Source: Candidatus Dormiibacterota bacterium
Lineage (GTDB): Bacteria; Chloroflexota; Dormibacteria; Aeolococcales; Bog-877
Length of the DNA stretch: 9,619 nucleotides
Assembly (NCBI GenBank): GCA_030038765.1
Contig: JASHRA010000127.1
Coordinates: 1-9,619 of the forward strand
Reading direction: 5' to 3'
In this document: positions 6,942-9,619 of the stretch, piece by piece
How the letters are laid out: every line of letters starts with the position of its first letter
How positions within the stretch are numbered: the first letter of the stretch is position 1
The notes under the pieces: generated by a model
Seen by the model: the letters and a program-made list of their open reading frames with translations, nothing else
Told to the model about the DNA's origin: nothing
The model's database searches: none
Translations under genes and position numbers: made by a program

Positions 6942-8273
6942 ATGTCGAGGAAGATGAGTCCCAGCCCCCCCGAAGCCGCCCAGCTCGAGCTCAGCGTCGA
7001 GCGCCTGCCCGGCTCCCGGGCCCAGCTCAAGGTGGTGGCCGCCGAGAGCGAGACGGAGCGGGGCCTGAGCCAGGCCCTGCGCCACCTCGGCCAGCGCTAC
7101 CGCTTCCCCGGCTTCCGCCCCGGGCGGGCCCCGGAGGCGGTCGTGGAGCGGGCCGTGGGCTGGCCGGCGCTGCGCCAGCACGCCATCGACGACCTCCTGC
7201 CCGAGCTCTTCGCCCGGGCCCTGGCCCAGGCTGAGCTGGAGCCGGTCAGCAGTCCCGAGGTGAGCGAGGTGGTGCTGGAGCGGGGCCAGCCCTTCAGCTT
7301 CACCGCCAGTGTCGTGGTCCGGCCCGAGATCGAGCTCGGCGACTACGGCGCCATCCGCGTGCCCCTGGAGGTGCCGGCGGTGGCGGAGGCCGACGTGGAC
7401 AGCACCCTGGAGGCGCTGCGCCAGCGCTACGCCCAGCTCAGCGACGCCAGCGACCGGGAGGCCCGGGCCGGGGACGTGGTCACCGCCGAGCTGACCATGC
7501 GCCACGGGGAGGAGGTGATCGGCTCCCCCGACCAGCTCCAGACCCTGGACCTGGAGCGGGGGGAGCTCCTCCCCGGGATGGCTGACCAGCTGATCGGGGC
7601 CCGGGTGGGGGAGCCGCTCGAGCTGGTCCTGACCCTGCCCCAGGAGTACGCCCGGGAGGAGCTCCGCGGGGAGATGGTGACCATCAGCGCCAACGTGAAG
7701 CAGGTCCAGGCCAAGGAGCTGCCCCCGCTGGACGACAACCTCGCCGCCATCGCCGGCCAGGGTGAGAACCTGGAGCAGCTGCGCCAGTACGTGCGGGAGC
7801 AGCTGACGCTGGAGGCCCGCCAGGAGGCGGAGCGGGGACAGCAGGCGAGGGTCCTGGAGGCGCTGGTGGGACTGGCCCGCGTGGAGGTGCCCGAGCCCAT
7901 GATCCAGGCCGAGATCGACCGCGAGCTGAGGGACCTGGAGCTGGGGCTGCAGGCATCTGGGATCACCGTGGAGCAGCTGCTCTCCTCGGAGGGGAAGAGC
8001 CTGGAGCAGTTCCGCGGCGAGCAGCGCCAGCCGGCCGTGGAGCGGGTCCAGCTGGAGCTGGCGCTGGAGGAGGTGGCCCGGAGGGAGGGGCTCCAGGTCT
8101 CGGACCAGGAGCTGGACCAGAACCTGCGCCGCATCTTCGCCCGCGGGAGCTCGCGCGAGGCGAGGGCGCGGGCCCGCGAGCCGCTGCGCCGGGAGATGCT
8201 GCGGGGCGCGGCCCGACGTCGGCTACTGGAGCTGGCCGGGGGTGGGGAGGTGGCCCAACCGCCAGAGGGGTAG
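6942..8273 (+). CDS. tig: Trigger factor (ribosome-associated chaperone / PPIase)
   Basis: The product has 443 residues, normal for trigger factor. The N-terminal domain contains RYRFPGFRPGRAPEAVVE (about 52-69), matching the ribosome-binding signature (GFRxGxxP) that docks on ribosomal protein L23. The middle region (~155-250) corresponds to the FKBP-like prolyl isomerase domain. The helical C-terminal part (~260-430), rich in Glu, Leu, Gln and Arg, is the substrate-cradling chaperone domain, and the tail is Gly/Pro-rich. The protein binds nascent chains at the ribosome exit. Two ATGs compete for the start. The one at 6942 has no ribosome site and lies ten bases after the tRNA 3' end. The one at 6954 has GAGG only three bases upstream and would give 439 residues. 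Processing of the tRNA would leave a nearly leaderless tig mRNA. clpP follows after 75 bases with its own promoter-like box. Confidence 0.93.
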   Translation: MSRKMSPSPPEAAQLELSVERLPGSRAQLKVVAAESETERGLSQALRHLGQRYRFPGFRPGRAPEAVVERAVGWPALRQHAIDDLLPELFARALAQAELEPVSSPEVSEVVLERGQPFSFTASVVVRPEIELGDYGAIRVPLEVPAVAEADVDSTLEALRQRYAQLSDASDREARAGDVVTAELTMRHGEEVIGSPDQLQTLDLERGELLPGMADQLIGARVGEPLELVLTLPQEYAREELRGEMVTISANVKQVQAKELPPLDDNLAAIAGQGENLEQLRQYVREQLTLEARQEAERGQQARVLEALVGLARVEVPEPMIQAEIDRELRDLELGLQASGITVEQLLSSEGKSLEQFRGEQRQPAVERVQLELALEEVARREGLQVSDQELDQNLRRIFARGSSREARARAREPLRREMLRGAARRRLLELAGGGEVAQPPEG

Positions 8274-8289
8274 TTCCGAAGGGCCTGGG

Positions 8290-8318
8290 TATACTCCGGG
8301 TGCCGGGCCCTCGGCCCG
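8290..8318 (+). promoter_or_regulatory. clpP promoter -10 (TATACT) and 5'-end hairpin
   Basis: TATACT at 8290-8295 lies 17 bases after the tig stop and 53 bases before the clpP start. The inferred transcription start, near 8302, is directly followed by a hairpin pairing CGGGCC (8304-8309) with GGCCCG (8313-8318) around a three-base loop. A stem at the very 5' end of an mRNA often protects it from decay; that role is inferred. No good -35 is seen, so clpP may be read both from here and from the tRNA-Leu/tig promoter. Confidence 0.45.
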
Positions 8319-8348
8319 CCGCTTCCAGATCAGTCCAGGGAGGAACCC

Positions 8349-9023
8349 ATGGCCCTCGTTCCGATGGTCATCGAGACCACCACCCGGGGTGAGCGAGCCT
8401 TCGACATCTACTCCCGGCTGCTCAAGGACCGGATCATCTTCATCGGCACCCCGATCGACGACCAGGTGGCCAACCTGGTCATGGCCCAGATGCTCTACCT
8501 GGAGAGCGAGGAGCCGGACCGGGACATCAACCTCTACATCAACAGCCCGGGCGGCTCCGTCTCCGCCGGGCTCGCCATCTACGACACCATGCAGTACGTC
8601 AAGCCGCGCGTCAGCACCTTCTGCATGGGCCTGGCCGCCTCCTTCGCCTGCCTCCTGCTGGCGGGGGGCGACCCGGGGCTGCGCTTCAGCCTCCCCAACA
8701 CCAGGATCATGATGCACCAGCCCTCGGGAGGCTTCCAGGGGCAGGCCTCGGACATCCAGATCCAGGCCCAGGAGATCCTGCGCCTGCGCCGGGTCCTGGA
8801 CCAGATCCTGGCCCACCACACCGGCAAGCCCGTCGACCAGATCACGAGGGACTCGGACCGCGACTTCTACATGTCCCCCGACGAGGCCCTGGAGTACGGC
8901 CTCATCGACCACATCATCACCGGCCACCGCGGCGCCGAGCAGGCGGGGGCACAGGACTCCTCCGGGGCCGAGCCGGCGGCCAGCCAGGAGCCGGCCCAGG
9001 AGGCGGAGCCGGCCCGCAGCTAG
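8349..9023 (+). CDS. clpP: ATP-dependent Clp protease proteolytic subunit ClpP
   Basis: The 224-residue serine peptidase (family S14) forms the tetradecameric degradation chamber used with ClpX or ClpC. The full triad is visible: S98 in GLAASFA, H123 in MMHQPSGG and D172 in SDRDFYMS. The oxyanion/handle segments NSPGGSVSAGLAIYDTMQ (65-82) and LPNTRIMMHQP are also typical. The motif round the nucleophile departs from the usual GQAASMGA: Leu replaces Gln, Phe replaces Met and Ala replaces Gly. The C-terminus after about residue 193 is an Ala/Glu/Gly-rich acidic tail of ~31 residues, beyond the normal end of the fold. GGGAGG at 8338-8343, five bases before the ATG, supports the start. The next gene, for the small zinc protein, begins 25 bases downstream. 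Confidence 0.96.
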   Translation: MALVPMVIETTTRGERAFDIYSRLLKDRIIFIGTPIDDQVANLVMAQMLYLESEEPDRDINLYINSPGGSVSAGLAIYDTMQYVKPRVSTFCMGLAASFACLLLAGGDPGLRFSLPNTRIMMHQPSGGFQGQASDIQIQAQEILRLRRVLDQILAHHTGKPVDQITRDSDRDFYMSPDEALEYGLIDHIITGHRGAEQAGAQDSSGAEPAASQEPAQEAEPARS

Positions 9024-9048
9024 GGCCCAGTCGAGGAAGGCAGGCAGC

Positions 9049-9261
9049 GTGACGCTCGGAGGTCGGCAGCGCTCGGAGAAGGGCCGCGGGCTCCAGCTGG
9101 TGCGCGGCTCCGAGGCGCGCTGTGACTTCTGCGGCCGTCCCGCCACCACCGTGGCCGTGATCGCCGGGCGCTCGCCCCGGGCGACCGTCATCTGCCCCTC
9201 CTGTGTGCACCGGGCGGCGCTCCAGCTGCCGGGGCCGGGCGGGGGAGGGGACGCGGCGTGA
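9049..9261 (+). CDS. Free-standing ClpX-type C4 zinc-finger protein
   Basis: The 70-residue protein is little more than one zinc-binding domain. CDFC (C25, C28) and CPSC (C49, C52) form a four-cysteine site. The spacer resembles the ClpX N-terminal zinc domain encoded next door: CxFC, a Val seven residues after the second Cys, the tripeptide IAG, then V-x-x-C or VIC before the last CxxC. The loop between the Cys pairs is two residues longer than in ClpX (20 versus 18). There is no AAA+ domain. The start is GTG, with GAGGAAGG (9033-9040) eight bases upstream. The stop overlaps the clpX start in GTGA, which implies translational coupling. In ClpX this domain dimerises and binds adaptors and some substrates. 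The small protein could pair with ClpX or compete for adaptors; that is inference. The Arg/Lys-rich N-terminal 24 residues could bind nucleic acid or simply be a flexible lead. Confidence 0.75.
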   Translation: MTLGGRQRSEKGRGLQLVRGSEARCDFCGRPATTVAVIAGRSPRATVICPSCVHRAALQLPGPGGGGDAA

Positions 9262-9619
9262 CCGAGCGCGACGACCGCCGCCGCCACACCCGCTGCTCCT
9301 TCTGCAACAAGGGGCAGGAGCAGGTCCGCAAGCTCATCGCGGGACCCGGGGTCTACATCTGCGACCAGTGCATCGAGCTCTGCCAGGAGGTGCTGGAGGA
9401 GGACTCGCGGGTCACCCCGGTGCGCCGACCGCGGGCCAGCGTCGTGCCCAGCCCGCAGGCCATCTGGAACTCGCTGAACCAGTACGTCGTCGGCCAGGAG
9501 GTGGCCAAGCGCGTGCTCTCGGTGGCCGTCTACAACCACTACAAGCGCGTCAACAGCGTCCGCGAGGCGGGCGACGTCGAGCTGCAGAAGTCCAACGTGC
9601 TCCTGGTCGGGCCCACCGG
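9258..9619 (+). CDS. clpX: ATP-dependent Clp protease ATP-binding subunit ClpX (3' partial)
   Basis: The first 120 residues are present and the frame is open to the window end. The N-terminal zinc domain has C13, C16, C35 and C38 (CSFC and CDQC) with QVRKLIAGPGVYIC between, a near-consensus ClpX match. A linker of ~30 residues leads to the AAA+ module: LNQYVVGQEVAKRVLSVAVYNHYKRV, typical of ClpX, then VLLVGPT at the start of the Walker A motif (GPTGSGKT in the family), where the sequence ends. ClpX unfolds tagged proteins and feeds them to ClpP, encoded two genes upstream. The GTG start overlaps the preceding stop by four bases, and GGGGAGGGG at 9242-9250 lies seven bases before it. Confidence 0.97.
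   Translation, partial: MTERDDRRRHTRCSFCNKGQEQVRKLIAGPGVYICDQCIELCQEVLEEDSRVTPVRRPRASVVPSPQAIWNSLNQYVVGQEVAKRVLSVAVYNHYKRVNSVREAGDVELQKSNVLLVGPT

Noticed and set aside
8223..9539. Minus-strand frame of 438 codons opposite clpP, the zinc protein and clpX
   Set aside because: All three plus-strand genes carry unmistakable family motifs; the opposite frame has none.
1..9619. CRISPR array, insertion sequence, prophage or other mobile element
   Set aside because: No spaced direct repeats, transposase, integrase or terminal inverted repeats were seen; composition is even across the window.

Overview
The window is a high-GC bacterial chromosome segment (roughly 70% GC by eye). Third codon positions are strongly G/C and GTG or TTG starts occur. 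Promoters look like isolated -10 hexamers (TATACT, TAGAAT, TAACGT, TAGCAT) without a good -35 box. Both tRNA genes encode their 3' CCA. The tig-clpP-clpX order and this composition fit a high-GC Terrabacteria lineage (Actinobacteria, Chloroflexota or a Dormibacterota-like group). That placement is inference; there is no rRNA or similar marker here.

Left part (1-5613), four protein genes. A TIM-barrel glycoside hydrolase of GH31/GH36 type enters from the left edge and ends at 1941. A 155-base gap with a TATACT box and two strong leader hairpins precedes an aminoglycoside/choline-kinase-like phosphotransferase (2097-3170). An NAD(P)-dependent epimerase/dehydratase-like gene on the minus strand (3053-4153) converges on it, and the two reading frames overlap by 118 bases at their 3' ends. 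Divergent from the epimerase is a gene for an exported protein of unknown function with six cysteines (4252-5613).

Middle part (5614-6847), minus strand. A YggT-family membrane protein (6185-6643) is followed by a small helical protein of unknown function (5803-6051) and a tRNA-Arg(ACG) (5679-5755) with its own -10 box. The 204 bases between yggT and the next gene hold the promoter of the right-hand cluster.

Right part (6848-9619), plus strand: a protein quality-control cluster. tRNA-Leu(UAG) lies ten bases before tig (trigger factor). Next come clpP with a complete Ser-His-Asp triad, a 70-residue protein that is essentially a free-standing ClpX-type zinc-binding domain, and clpX, which runs off the right edge inside its Walker A motif. 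The small zinc protein and clpX share a GTGA stop/start overlap. Trigger factor folds nascent chains and ClpXP degrades tagged or misfolded ones. The extra zinc domain between the protease and the unfoldase is the most interesting element, because the N-terminal zinc domain of ClpX is the part that dimerises and docks adaptors and substrates.
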